Assembly: GCF_001555965.1 (NCBI RefSeq)
Contig: NZ_LSHX01000036.1
Location: forward strand, 119,996-183,995
Origin: Sphingomonas sp. CCH21-G11
GTDB lineage: Bacteria; Pseudomonadota; Alphaproteobacteria; Sphingomonadales; Sphingomonadaceae
DNA: 64,000 nt
Direction: 5' to 3'
The translations under genes were made by a program, and so were the position numbers. Of the stretch, positions 44,056 through 53,900 are shown piece after piece. Below the pieces are notes generated by a model that was not told the origin of the DNA, did no database searches, and was given only the letters and a program-made list of their open reading frames with translations. The stretch's first letter is position 1. Each line of letters starts with the position of its first letter.

Positions 44056-45197
44056 TCTGCCTGCTCCTTCTCGATCTCGGCCTTGAGGAGGAAGGCATTG
44101 GTGGTGGCGATTGGCGTTGCGGGATTGATGCCCGACGCAATCGCGACCATCCCGCCGCTGCGGCTGCCGACCTGAACCGTCTGCGCCTTGAAACCGCTCC
44201 GCGTGCGGACGAACACCACGCGGCGATCACCGATCGTCTGGACCGCGTCCTGCGGCACCATCACGCCCGACTTGGCAGCCCCGCCGCTGGCGAAGACGCG
44301 CGCCTGAACCAATTGCCCCGGCACGAGCAGGCTGGCGCCCGCGCCCGGCTCGATCACGATCGTCGCACCGCGCGTCTCGCGGTCGACCACGCCCGTGGTC
44401 GAGCGCACCCGCCCTGTGATCATCTGTCCGTCGCTGGTGGTCAGTTCCACCCGGTCGCCGGTGCGGACGCGGGGCGCGTCGGCTTGCGGCAAACTGGCGG
44501 TGATCTGCAGGCGCGACGGATCGGCGACGCGGAACAGCTCGGTCTCGGCCGCAATGAACTGACCGAGACTCGCAGTCGCGGCGGTGACGCGACCCGTCAC
44601 TGGGCTGACGACCGCGATCGACCGGCCATCTCGCGCCAGCCGCACCGCGCCAGCCGCTGCGCTGGCGCGTCCTGCATCGGCTTGTGCGACCGCAAGTGCT
44701 GCCTGCGCGGTCTCATAATCGGCCCGTGCGGAAACGCCTTGCGCGAGCAATGACCGCTCACGCGCCAGCTGCTTCGAGGCCAGCGACACGCGCGCCGCAG
44801 CGGCAGCACGGTCGGCGGCGATCGTCGAGGCGTCGCGGCTTTCGACCAGCGCCAGCGTATCGCCCGCTCGGACCGGATCGCCGATCCGCTTGAAGATGCG
44901 CATGACGGTGCCGGGCGCGCGCGCGGTCAGCACCGCTTCGGCATCGGGGGTCGCCTCCACCGTGGCGGACGCGGGAATCGCCGCGTCGAGTTCGCCCGAT
45001 GCGGCGGCCGCGACGGTGATCGCCGAAATGCGGATGCCGTCTGGCGTGATCTCGACCGCGTCAGTAGGCGCGCTCGGCGTCGTCGCCATCGCTTCGGGCG
45101 CGGGCGGCGCTGGCTGGGTCAGGCGCGCGGCACCGAACCCGAGCGCGGCGGCCAGGCCGATCGCGGCCCCGGTGTAAAGGCGTGTCTTGTCGTTCAT
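44052..45197 (-). CDS. czcB: CzcB-type RND adaptor (cluster 1)
   Basis: 381 residues. N-terminal membrane anchor (LYTGAAIGLAAALGFGAARL), biotinyl-lipoyl halves around an Ala/Arg coiled coil (about 112-190, VSLASKQLARERSLLAQGVS), and barrel domains ending FLLKAEIEKEQAE. It lacks the His-rich Zn-binding N-terminal extension of classical CzcB. ATGA overlaps at both ends couple it to czcC and czcA. Confidence 0.88.
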   Translation of the reverse strand: MNDKTRLYTGAAIGLAAALGFGAARLTQPAPPAPEAMATTPSAPTDAVEITPDGIRISAITVAAAASGELDAAIPASATVEATPDAEAVLTARAPGTVMRIFKRIGDPVRAGDTLALVESRDASTIAADRAAAAARVSLASKQLARERSLLAQGVSARADYETAQAALAVAQADAGRASAAAGAVRLARDGRSIAVVSPVTGRVTAATASLGQFIAAETELFRVADPSRLQITASLPQADAPRVRTGDRVELTTSDGQMITGRVRSTTGVVDRETRGATIVIEPGAGASLLVPGQLVQARVFASGGAAKSGVMVPQDAVQTIGDRRVVFVRTRSGFKAQTVQVGSRSGGMVAIASGINPATPIATTNAFLLKAEIEKEQAE

Positions 45198-46453
45198 TGG
45201 ACCGGGTCTCCGGTGATGGCCATGCCGTTCAGGCTGGCGAGTTGGGCACGGGCATCGAAACGGGCAGCGGCAGCATCGGCGACGACGCCACGCGCCAGAC
45301 CCAGTCCGTGGCGGGCGACGAGCAGTTCGCTCAAGGGCGATTTGCCCGCTTCATAGGCGATGCGGGCAAGCCGATAGGTTTCCTCCGCCGTCGCCATCGT
45401 CCGTTCTGCGGCGATGGCGCGGGCGTCGGCGGCTTCTGCCAGCGCGACGGCGCTGCGAACATTGGCGGTCGCTTCAAGCCGTGCCGCCGCCGCCCTTGCC
45501 TCCGCCCCGCGCAGCTCGGCGTCGGCTGCGGCGATATTGCCCCGGTTGCGATCGAACAGGCGCAGCGGCAACGAAACGCCGGCGACCAGCGCGGTCGCGC
45601 GGTCCTGATCGAGCCTGCGCACGCCGATCTGCCCGGTAATGTCCGGCATGGCACGCTTGCGCTCCGACGCTGCACGTTTTGCAGCAGCCTCCCGATCGGC
45701 CAGCGCGGCGAGATAGCCGGTGGTTCGGAGCGGATCGGCCGAGCCGTAAGCGGCGCGTGATTGGGGCAGATCGAGCAGCGAGTCCGAAATACCGGTGAAG
45801 GGGGTCTCCACCCCGGCCAGCGCGGAGAGCCGGGCAAGTGCCGCTGTGCGCGCTGCCCGCGTGCTTTCGAGCACGGCACGGGCGGCATTGAGTTCGGTTT
45901 CCGCTTGCAGCGCGCGGAGGCGGGCTTCCTTGCCTGCCTCGACCAGCGCGCGGGCGAGTTTCAGGTCGGCTTCGCCCTCTTCGACTTCGTCCTCGGCAAT
46001 CGCGATGCGCCGATCGGCGAGTTCGACGGCGGCATAGGCCCGCGCAAGATCATAAGCAAAGGCGACGCGACCTTGCAGGCCTCGCGCGCGCGCCGCTGTC
46101 ACCCCGGCTTCGCCAGCAGCGATGCGCGCAGATCGTTTGCCGCCCAGCTCGAACGGCTGGCTATATTGCAGCGTCGTCTCGGTCCGGTCGAACCCGGCAT
46201 AGGGCGACGAGCCGGCAAAGTTCTCGGCATAGACGCTCACGGATGGATTGGGGCGTGCGTGCGCCTGGTCCGACAGGCCCGCCGCACGATCGACGTCGGC
46301 GGCCAACTCCTGGAGGCGGGGAGATTGCTCGGCTTGCTTGAGCAACAGAGCGAAGGGTGGCGCGGGGTCGGCCCACGCCGGACCCGCCAGCGTCATGCCC
46401 GCGAGTCCGCCGAACAGCGCCGCAAGGCGCCGTCGGCTGATAAAGCCAGTCAT
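45194..46453 (-). CDS. czcC: CzcC-type outer membrane efflux protein (cluster 1)
   Basis: 419 residues. Signal peptide (MTGFISRRRLAALFGGLAGMTLAGPAWA), TolC-like double repeat (ARAYAAVELADRRIAIAEDE; PLRLFDRNRGNIAAADAEL). Sequence pattern QPFELGGKRSARI is common to CzcC proteins and is also found in the second copy (55377). First structural gene of the CBA trio, 57 bp below the small czcI-like gene. Confidence 0.88.
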   Translation of the reverse strand: MTGFISRRRLAALFGGLAGMTLAGPAWADPAPPFALLLKQAEQSPRLQELAADVDRAAGLSDQAHARPNPSVSVYAENFAGSSPYAGFDRTETTLQYSQPFELGGKRSARIAAGEAGVTAARARGLQGRVAFAYDLARAYAAVELADRRIAIAEDEVEEGEADLKLARALVEAGKEARLRALQAETELNAARAVLESTRAARTAALARLSALAGVETPFTGISDSLLDLPQSRAAYGSADPLRTTGYLAALADREAAAKRAASERKRAMPDITGQIGVRRLDQDRATALVAGVSLPLRLFDRNRGNIAAADAELRGAEARAAAARLEATANVRSAVALAEAADARAIAAERTMATAEETYRLARIAYEAGKSPLSELLVARHGLGLARGVVADAAAARFDARAQLASLNGMAITGDPVQ

Positions 46454-46510
46454 AGAGATGTGATCCTTGCACGAGTTGGACTCGGGCGCGCCCCCAGCGC
46501 GCGGCAGGGA

Positions 46511-46852
46511 TCAGGCCTTTGGTGGTCTCAGTAAAGATGTTGGATCGATGCCAGCTTTAAGGGCTGAACGCGGCACCGACCAGTTGGTCGTGAATGACGC
46601 CTCATAGATGTGGGCGACGGCTGTATCAGGCATTGCGAGGCTCTGCCCCACCATGTGCGCTGTAAGGTGCACGGCGCCATCGGGATCGCTCGAATCCTGT
46701 TTCTCATGCTCGTGTGCGACAGAAACGGCGTGGACCGCGTCGTCGTCGTGAATGCTGGCATTGTGCCATGTCGATACGGCGCTCATCGTCATCAAGGCGA
46801 GGAGAGCGAGCAGGAACCCCCAAGGGGCGGATCGGGATCGGACGAGCGCCAC
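46511..46852 (-). CDS. CzcI-like small protein preceding czcC (cluster 1)
   Basis: 113 residues from GTG 46852 (the frame is open to a TTG at 46915). A hydrophobic signal-like stretch (GFLLALLALMTMSAVSTW) is followed by a His/Asp-rich segment (HNASIHDDDAVHAVSVAHEH) and a C-terminal motif ending SLLRPPKA. A protein of the same size and position precedes the second czcC (56712-57056), also ending in RPPIA. In Cupriavidus a small czcI gene lies at this place; similarity in plan only. Start codon uncertain. Confidence 0.65.
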   Translation of the reverse strand: MALVRSRSAPWGFLLALLALMTMSAVSTWHNASIHDDDAVHAVSVAHEHEKQDSSDPDGAVHLTAHMVGQSLAMPDTAVAHIYEASFTTNWSVPRSALKAGIDPTSLLRPPKA

Positions 46853-46899
46853 ACCGGGTAGTGTATGCGGAGTGCTGCGCTGCGGCAAGGGAAACGCGC

Positions 46900-48225
46900 T
46901 CACGCCTTGGGCCAATCGGGGTGACGCTTGTCGATCACGAAGGCATGATCCCCGCGTTCATGCTCTTTCAGGTGCGGATCGTCGGCCGAAAGGTCGCCAT
47001 GTTCGTGCGCGACAACGTCGGGATCGTTCGCCGGCCAGAGCCGGACCGCAGCCAGCGTGCCCACACCGGCGATGGCCGCCATCGCGCCAAACGCTGCCGC
47101 CATGCCGACCCGCGCGCCGAGCTGCCCAACCAAGGGGTAAGCGAAGAGCCAGCAGACGTGGCTGAGCGCGAACTGCGCCGCGAACAGCGCGGGGCGATCG
47201 TCGGCATTGGCCGACCGGCGCAACAGCCGACCCGAAGGCGTAACGCTTGCCGAATAGGCCAGGCCCATGACGATCCATCCTGCGATCAGAATGTACCAAT
47301 AGCTGTCGGCCGTTCCCATGGTCACGGTGACCAGTGCCATCGCGGCAAGTGTTAGCGTCAGAAGAGCGGCAGCGATCAACATTACGGTGCGGTCGGCGAC
47401 CCGATCTAGGATGCGCGGCAAGGTCAGTGCCGCCGTGATCGAGCCCGCGCCGAACGCCGCCATCGTCAGCGCGACGTCGCGCTGGCTGAGGCCGAGCCCT
47501 TTGACGATCACGACTGTGTTCACGATCACCATCGCGCTCGCCGCTGCCGCCGCCAGGGTCAGCGCAAGCAGGCCGCGCAGGCGTGGCGTCTTGAGGTAGA
47601 TGCGCGTGCCCCGCGTCGTCTTGTCGTAGATGCCACCCGCGTCCTCGACCAGCTTGGGTCGCGGCAAGGTGGTCGACACTACCAATAGTGCCGAAGCGAC
47701 GAAGCCGATCGCGGTCCCGGCGAACAGCCAGTGGAAGCTGATGACCGTGAGCAACGCCGCCGCGAGGATCGGGCTGGTCAGGCTTTCCATGTCATAGGCA
47801 AGCCGTGACAGCGACAGCGCCCGCGTATAGTCGCGCTCTTCGGGCAGCACGTCAGGGATGGTCGCCTGGAATGTCGGTGTAAACGCCGCCGACGCCGACT
47901 GTAGCACGAAGATCAGGACATAGACCTCCCAGACCTGCGTGACGAACGGCAGGCACAGCGCGACGGCAGCACGGATCATGTCCATCGCGACGAGCAGCGC
48001 GCGGCGCGGCACTTTGTTGGCGAAGGCACCGGCGATCGGCGCGACACCGACATAGGCGATCATCTTGATCGCGAGCGCGGTGCCCAACACAGCGCCCGCG
48101 TCACCGCCTGCGATGTCATAGGCCAGCAGACCAAGCGCGACCGTCGCCAGCCCCGTCCCGATCAGCGCAATGATCTGCGCGAGGAATAGGTGGCGATAGG
48201 TGCGATTGGCGAGGACTGCGAGCAT
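46900..48225 (-). CDS. MFS transporter with His-rich tail (NreB-like metal exporter candidate)
   Basis: 441 residues, 12 predicted TM helices, MFS loop FANKVPRRALLVAMDMIRA between helices 2 and 3. The cytoplasmic tail (about 400-441) is His/Asp/Glu rich: AHEHGDLSADDPHLKEHERG and DHAFVIDKRHPDWPKA. NreB-type Ni exporters have His-rich C-terminal tails; the tail here is the main hint for metal transport. It is divergent from a CsoR/RcnR-type repressor with an 18-bp palindrome between them, supporting metal regulation. Overlap with the next frame is possible at 46900-46915. Confidence 0.75.
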   Translation of the reverse strand: MLAVLANRTYRHLFLAQIIALIGTGLATVALGLLAYDIAGGDAGAVLGTALAIKMIAYVGVAPIAGAFANKVPRRALLVAMDMIRAAVALCLPFVTQVWEVYVLIFVLQSASAAFTPTFQATIPDVLPEERDYTRALSLSRLAYDMESLTSPILAAALLTVISFHWLFAGTAIGFVASALLVVSTTLPRPKLVEDAGGIYDKTTRGTRIYLKTPRLRGLLALTLAAAAASAMVIVNTVVIVKGLGLSQRDVALTMAAFGAGSITAALTLPRILDRVADRTVMLIAAALLTLTLAAMALVTVTMGTADSYWYILIAGWIVMGLAYSASVTPSGRLLRRSANADDRPALFAAQFALSHVCWLFAYPLVGQLGARVGMAAAFGAMAAIAGVGTLAAVRLWPANDPDVVAHEHGDLSADDPHLKEHERGDHAFVIDKRHPDWPKA

Positions 48226-48258
48226 GGCGCCCCTATCCCCTGATTCTGGCCGCCTGTC

Positions 48259-48276
48259 TATCCCCCATGGGGGATA
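48259..48276. promoter_or_regulatory. Perfect 18-bp palindrome, predicted CsoR/RcnR operator
   Basis: TATCCCCCATGGGGGATA is perfectly symmetric and carries the C5/G5 tracts typical of CsoR/RcnR/InrS operators. It sits 33 bp before the MFS start (48225) and 38 bp before the repressor start (48315), so one dimer-of-dimers could shut both genes. Confidence 0.75.
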
Positions 48277-48314
48277 TGATGGACACGTCCGTCATGACGT
48301 GTCAGGAACTCAAA

Positions 48315-48584
48315 ATGGCCCATACAGCGCAAACCAGCCACCCCGCGATAGTCAAGCGCCTTAACCGGGCGACCGGCCACCTTCGCAGCATCGTAACCAT
48401 GATCGAGGAGCAACGCCCCTGCGTCGACATCGCCCAGCAGCTGCAGGCGGTCGAGAATGCGATCGCCAGCGCGAAGCGTGCGCTGATCAACGATCATATT
48501 GACCATTGCCTCGTCCACGCCGAGGAAGGCGAAGGCCCGCAGCAGGCGATCGAGCAATTTCGAGCAATATCAAAATATTGGTAG
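48315..48584 (+). CDS. CsoR/RcnR/FrmR family metal-sensing repressor
   Basis: 89 residues from ATG 48315. All-helical DUF156 protein: HPAIVKRLNRATGHLRSIVT, EEQRPCVDIAQQLQAVENAI, DHIDHCLVH. Cys36, His61 and Cys65 fall exactly at the positions of the Cu(I) ligands of M. tuberculosis CsoR. It also has His3, as RcnR. The C-H-C set favours Cu(I) or a soft metal, whereas the divergent MFS gene suggests Ni. The longer frame from 48267 would include the operator and is unlikely. Converges with the ZIP gene. Confidence 0.88.
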   Translation: MAHTAQTSHPAIVKRLNRATGHLRSIVTMIEEQRPCVDIAQQLQAVENAIASAKRALINDHIDHCLVHAEEGEGPQQAIEQFRAISKYW

Positions 48585-48614
48585 TGTTCGGTTGCTATCC
48601 ATTTCGACGCGACC

Positions 48615-49301
48615 TCAGCCCATCAATTCCTCAAGGAGCAGCAGTCCGAGGAACCCGACGAAGAACATCGCGCTAATGAGCGGGCTGTCCGGTTTGGCAT
48701 GGGCCTCGACGAGCAGTTCCTCGGTCACGAGATACAGCAGCGCGATCAGCCCGAAGCTGAGGAACCCGTCGATCACCGCGAGCGGGAAGCTGGCGACGGG
48801 TGTGGCCAGGACGACGCCGAGGGGCAGCAGCAGTCCGAGCCCGCCGGTGATCGCCACGATCTTTATCTTGGAGCGCACGGTCGCGCCCAGTTCCTCGGTC
48901 ACGGTGACGCCGAGGAACAAGATCTCCAGCGTCAGGGCGATGGTAAGCAACAGCCCGGCCTTCGCCCCGGCGATGAACGCCAGGCCGAGCACCAGGCCAT
49001 CGATCAGTATGTCGGTGCCGACCGCGCCGAGCATTCCCAGCGGCCCCTCGAAGCGCTCCTCTAGCGTTTTGAGCGAAAGCATGGCCACCACGCCTGCCGC
49101 GCCCCCGATCAGCGTCGCCGCCGGGGATCCGCCGTGCACGACCTGCGGCAGTATCTCGGCTGCAGCCGCCGCGAACACGACGCCCGCCGCGAGATGCTGG
49201 ATCGCGCTGGAGAGTGCGGGGCCCGGCGGACGCAGCACGGCGACGATCGCTCCGACGAGGACGGCGATCAACGGGAATACGGTGTAGGTCAGAGCCAGCA
49301 T
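48615..49301 (-). CDS. ZIP family metal transporter
   Basis: 228 residues with seven to eight TM helices. The ZIP motif in helix 4-like HLAAGVVFAAAAAEILP and the second binding helix LLYLVTEELLVEAHAK match ZIP (ZupT/GufA) proteins. ZIPs import Zn, Fe or other divalent ions, so an importer amid exporters is unexpected; several bacterial members act in both directions. ATG 49301 is used. Not overlapping with the adjacent genes. Confidence 0.8.
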   Translation of the reverse strand: MLALTYTVFPLIAVLVGAIVAVLRPPGPALSSAIQHLAAGVVFAAAAAEILPQVVHGGSPAATLIGGAAGVVAMLSLKTLEERFEGPLGMLGAVGTDILIDGLVLGLAFIAGAKAGLLLTIALTLEILFLGVTVTEELGATVRSKIKIVAITGGLGLLLPLGVVLATPVASFPLAVIDGFLSFGLIALLYLVTEELLVEAHAKPDSPLISAMFFVGFLGLLLLEELMG

Positions 49302-49372
49302 AGGTTTCCTTAGGGTGCGTTTTCAAGGTCGGCCTAGCGTGTGACGCTCCGATGACGTTCCTGTCCGCTCTT

Positions 49373-49624
49373 TCATTCGGCGCCGGGGTGCCGCAGGCCC
49401 CACCATGACGGCCGTGCGAACATCCGCCATGGCTGGCGCGACGACGGAAGCTGGAGGCGCAGTTGCTGCGCACGCCCCCGGATGCCGTCGACCGTTCGAC
49501 CCATGCCCTTCGCGATTGCGCCTGGCGGTTGCCTGGCGACAACCCGCCGGCGGAGCTCGTCGTCGTTCTCGGCCGTCCAGGACTTGCGACTGTTCGGTGG
49601 TCGGGTGAATGCGCCTTCGTCCAT
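49373..49624 (-). CDS. Small SANT/Myb-like DNA-binding protein
   Basis: 83 residues. SWTAENDDELRRRVVARQPP followed by GAIAKGMGRTVDGIRGRAQQ looks like a SANT/Myb-type helix-turn-helix (W...E.D..L...V..G....IA..LGR....VR.RA..L). The C-terminus is basic with several Trp. It starts four bases past the CDF stop (49629), on the same strand, so probably in the czc operon. Small proteins of this kind are common in sphingomonads; target unknown. Confidence 0.6.
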   Translation of the reverse strand: MDEGAFTRPPNSRKSWTAENDDELRRRVVARQPPGAIAKGMGRTVDGIRGRAQQLRLQLPSSRQPWRMFARPSWWGLRHPGAE

Positions 49625-49628
49625 CGCC

Positions 49629-50621
49629 TCAGACCAGGTGGTCGGGTTCTAGCGGGCAGTCCGCGTCAGGGTCGGTCTCGATCTGGATCGTCGCGTGGTC
49701 GATGCCGAACCGTTCCTTGAGCGACTTCACGATCTCGACGGTAAAGGCGTCGCCCGGATAGCCCTCGGGCACCAGCAGATGGACGGTCAGGGCCGTTTCC
49801 GTCGTGCTCATCGGCCATACGTGAAGGTCGTGCACGCCCTTCACGCCGCGCTGCTTGCGCAGGAACGCACCGATCCTGGCGGGATCGACGCCCGGAGGCG
49901 CCGCCTGCAGGCTCATGTTGACCGAATCCCGCAGCAGGCCCCAGGTCCCGACCGCGACCACGACGACGATGACGAGACTGGTGACCGGATCGATCCAGGT
50001 GCGGCCGGTCAGCACGATCGCCAGCCCGGCAAGCACGACGCCAGCCGACACGCCGGCGTCAGCGGCCATGTGGAGGAACGCGGCGCGGATGTTCAGATCG
50101 CCTTTGCGACCGCTCATGAACAGCAACGCGGTAACGCCGTTGATCACGATGCCGATCGCGGCGACGATCATGACCGTGGTGCCGGCGACCGGGCTCGGCT
50201 CGGCGAACCGTCGCACCGCCTCGACCGCGATCACGCCGATCGCCACGAGCAGCAGCAGGGCGTTGAGCAGTGCGGCCAGGATCGAAGAACTTCGCAGCCC
50301 GTAGGTATAGCGCCCTTTCGGCGTGCGTTTCGCAAGCGTCGCCGCTCCCCACGCGATGAGCAGGCCGAGGACGTCGCTCAGGTTGTGGCCGGCGTCGGCG
50401 AGCAACGCGACCGATCCGGCGATCAGGCCATAGGTCGCCTCGACGACGACGAAGCCGATGTTGAGCGCGGTGCCGATCGCGAACGCCCTGCCGAAGCTGG
50501 CGGGCGCGTGGCTGTGACCGTGACCGCCATGGCCACTGTCGCTACCTCCATCGTGATCGTGCCCGGCATGATCGTCGTGATCGGGATCAAGCATGTCGTT
50601 CGTCCCGCCGCTCGAGCTCAT
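49629..50621 (-). CDS. czcD: CDF cation efflux protein (CzcD-like)
   Basis: 330 residues. Long His-rich N-terminus (DPDHDDHAGHDHDGG; HGGHGHSHA), six TM helices with ADAGHNLSD (TM2) and HMAADAGVS (TM5) forming the Zn site, then a cytoplasmic C-terminal domain (VKGVHDLHVWPMSTTETALT). It is an H+/Zn(II), Cd(II), Co(II) antiporter moving ions into the periplasm, where CzcCBA picks them up. Start at 50621 is supported by ATGA overlap with the DUF190 stop. Confidence 0.9.
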   Translation of the reverse strand: MSSSGGTNDMLDPDHDDHAGHDHDGGSDSGHGGHGHSHAPASFGRAFAIGTALNIGFVVVEATYGLIAGSVALLADAGHNLSDVLGLLIAWGAATLAKRTPKGRYTYGLRSSSILAALLNALLLLVAIGVIAVEAVRRFAEPSPVAGTTVMIVAAIGIVINGVTALLFMSGRKGDLNIRAAFLHMAADAGVSAGVVLAGLAIVLTGRTWIDPVTSLVIVVVVAVGTWGLLRDSVNMSLQAAPPGVDPARIGAFLRKQRGVKGVHDLHVWPMSTTETALTVHLLVPEGYPGDAFTVEIVKSLKERFGIDHATIQIETDPDADCPLEPDHLV

Positions 50622-50956
50622 CGTTCGCTCCCCATCATGTTGTCGCCGCCAAGTATCTCGACCGCCTCGAGCGTGATCAGGCCGATACCCGATATGTCGG
50701 CCAGTTCGGCGACGAACGCGCGAAGGCGCGCATCGTCGTCAACGATCTCGATCACGAGGGACTGGTCGTCCTCCAGGAAGTGCTTGCGATGCTGATGCGC
50801 CGACCGGCCGAAGCCGAACAGGGCCTTCAGCACCGTTGCGCCCGCCATCTTCGCGTCGCGCGCACGCGATGCGACCACCTCGAACACTTTGCGGTCGCCG
50901 AAATAGGCGGCCTCGTCGGTGTAGATGCGCAATAGCTTCATGCCGTTTCCCATCAT
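50618..50956 (-). CDS. DUF190 (PII-like) protein
   Basis: 112 residues. KLLRIYTDEAAYFGDRKVFE, GATVLKALFGFGRSAHQHRK and VEILGGDNM match DUF190, a PII/CutA-like trimeric fold. It overlaps the czcA stop (ATGA) and the CDF start (ATGA), so it is translated between them. PII-like proteins sense small molecules and modulate transporters; here a regulator of the pump or of CDF is inferred. The first metal ligand-like residues are the HQH of the T-loop region. Confidence 0.82.
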   Translation of the reverse strand: MMGNGMKLLRIYTDEAAYFGDRKVFEVVASRARDAKMAGATVLKALFGFGRSAHQHRKHFLEDDQSLVIEIVDDDARLRAFVAELADISGIGLITLEAVEILGGDNMMGSER

Positions 50957-53900
50957 CCCTCTCCCGTCGCTGGAGCCATCTCTCCGCCGTGGCTTTTCGG
51001 ATTTCCCCTGCGCCGCTCGTGCCAGCGCTCGCCCAGGCCGAGCACGACCTGGGTGATGGCGGGAAGGACGAGCAGCGTGAGGATCGTTGCTGCGATCAGG
51101 CCGCCGATGACGACCACCGCGAGCGGCTTCTGGACCTCGGCGCCGGTGCCGTGTGCGAGCGCCATCGGCACGAAGCCGATCGCAGGCACGAAGCCCGTCA
51201 TGATGACCGGCCGCACCTTCTCGAACGTCCCCTCGACGATGGCGCGGCTGAGTTCGACGCCGTCCTCGAGCCGCTCGCGGATGGCGCTCATCACGACCAG
51301 CCCGTTGAGCACGGCGACACCCGCCAGGCAGATGAACCCGACCGCGGCCGACACCGAAAAGGCGATTCCGGTTATGAGCAGCGTGAACACGCCACCGGCG
51401 AGGCCCAGTGGCACTGCCGCGAACACGGCGAAAGCCCGTCCGAGCCCGCCGAGCGCCAGGTAGAGCAGCGCGAAGATCGCGGCAAAGCAGATCGGCACGA
51501 CGATCGCCAGCCGGTCGGACGCAGCCTGCAGGTTCTGGAACTGCCCGCCCCATTCGAGGAACGAGCCGGTCGGCAGCGCGACCTTGCCCACCGTCGGCAT
51601 CGCTTCCGCCACGAACGATCCTACGTCGCGCCCGCGCACGTTCGCCTGGATCACCACGCGACGCTTTCCGTTCTCACGACTGATCTGATTGAGACCCTCG
51701 CTGAAGCGGAACTGCGCGACCTGAGACAGCGGCACCGAACCGCGGCGCTCGGTCGCCTCGGGTGGTAGCAGCACGGGCAGGTTGCGCAGCGCGTCGAGGT
51801 TGTCGCGCGTTTCCATCGGCACGCGTACTTGCACGCCGAAACGCCGGTCGCCCTCGAACACGAGGCCGGCCTCGCGGCCGCCCATCGCCGCGGCTACGGT
51901 ATCGGCCACCTCCTCGACCGTCAGCCCGTATCGGGCGATGGCCGCCCGGTCGAAGCGGACGTCAAGCGTCGGCGAGCCGCTCGTCTGCTCGGCCTTGACG
52001 TCGGCCGCGCCGCGGATCGCCTGCAGCGCCTTCACGATGTTGGCGGCGGCCGCGCTCATCTTGTCGAGGTCGTCGCCATAGAGCTTGATCGCGACATCGC
52101 CGCGCACCCCCGCGATCAGCTCGTTGAAGCGCAGCTGGATCGGCTGGCTGACCTCGAACGCGTTGCCGATCTGCGCGCCGGACTTTTTCTCGATCCGCTC
52201 GAGCACGTCGGCCTTGGTCTCTACCCCCGCAGGCCACTGGTCCTGCGGCTTGAGGATGACGAAGCCGTCCGAGATGTTGGACGGCATCGGATCGGTCGCG
52301 ACCTCGGCGGTGCCGGTCTTGGAGAACATCAGCGCCACTTCCGGCAGGCTGGTGACGGCACGCTCAACACCTCGCTGCATCTTGAGCGACTGTTCCATCG
52401 ACACCGATGGGACGCGGCTGGAGGCGAGCGCCACGTTCTTCTCGTCGAGCTGCGGGATGAATTCCTGTCCCAAAAACCCGAACGCTAGGATCGCGGCCGC
52501 GAAGTAGCCAAAGCCTGCCGCGATGAACGGCCAGGGCCGCGCCACCGCCATGTCGAGGACCGGCGCATACCGCTCTTTGATGCGGGCGACGATCCATACT
52601 TCCTTCTCGGCAACCTTGCCGCGGATGAGCAGCGCGACCATCGCCGGCACGAACGTCAGCGCCAGGACGAACGCGGCCGCCAGCGCCAGCATGATGGTGA
52701 TGGCCATCGGCGAGAACGTCTTGCCTTCGACCCCGGTAAACATCAGCAACGGCGCGAAGGCGAGGAAGATGATGGCCTGACCGAATACGGTCGGCTTGAT
52801 CATCTCCTGGCTCGCCCGCATCGTCTCCTCCAGGCGTTCACGTAGCGCGAGCAGCCTGCCCTCGCGATGTTGCCGTTCGGCCAGGCGTCGCAGGCAGTTC
52901 TCGATGATGATCACCGCGCCATCGACGATGAGGCCGAAGTCGAGCGCGCCAAGGCTCATCAGGTTGCCGGGCACCCCGAACGCGTTCATGCCCATCGCCA
53001 TCATCAGGAACGAGAAGGGGATGATGAGCACGGCGATGATCGCCGCGCGCACGTTGCCGAGCAGCAGGAACAGCGCGGCGGCGACCAGCACGGCGCCCTC
53101 GGCAAGGTTCTTCTGCACCGTCCCGACGGTCGCGTTGACGAGCACCGAGCGGTCGAGCGTGGGCGTGACCTTGATACCGGGCGGCAGCGACTTCGTAACC
53201 TCGGCGATCTTGTCGCCCACACTGCGCGCGACGATGCGGCTGTTGCCGCCGATCAGCATCAGCGCGGTGCCGACCACCACTTCGTGACCGTTCATGCTGG
53301 CGGCACCCGTTCGGAGATCACCACCGATCCGCACCGTGGCGACATTCTTGACCGCGACGGGCACCCCGCCACGGGTCGCGATGATGGCATCGGCGATCTC
53401 GTCGATGTCCTTGATGCGCGCGTCGCCGCGCAAGAGGAAGGCTTCGCCGCCACGGTTGAAGTAGTTGGCGCCAACCGACAGGTTCGCCGATTCTAGCGCC
53501 TTGGCCAGTTCGGAATAGGAGACGCCGTAGCTGCCGAGCTTCACCGGATCGGGCTCGACGACATAGGTCTTCTCGTAGCCGCCAATCGAGTCGATGCCGG
53601 CGACGCCCTTGACCGTGCGCAGCTGCGGCCGAATGATCCAGTCCTGCACGGTACGCAGATAGGCCGAGCGAGACACGTCATCGGTCAGCCGGTCGCCTTC
53701 CGGCGTCAGGAAGCTGCCGTCCGATTGCCAGCCCGGCCGGCCGTTTACGACCTTGGCGCCCTTGCCGCCGGGGTTGGCGAAGTCGATCGCATACATGAAC
53801 ACCTCGCCAAGGCCCGTTGTGACCGGTCCGATCTGCGGCTGGACCCCGTCGGGCAGGCTGTCGCGCGCCTGCCCGATCCGTTCGCTCACCTGCTGGCGCG

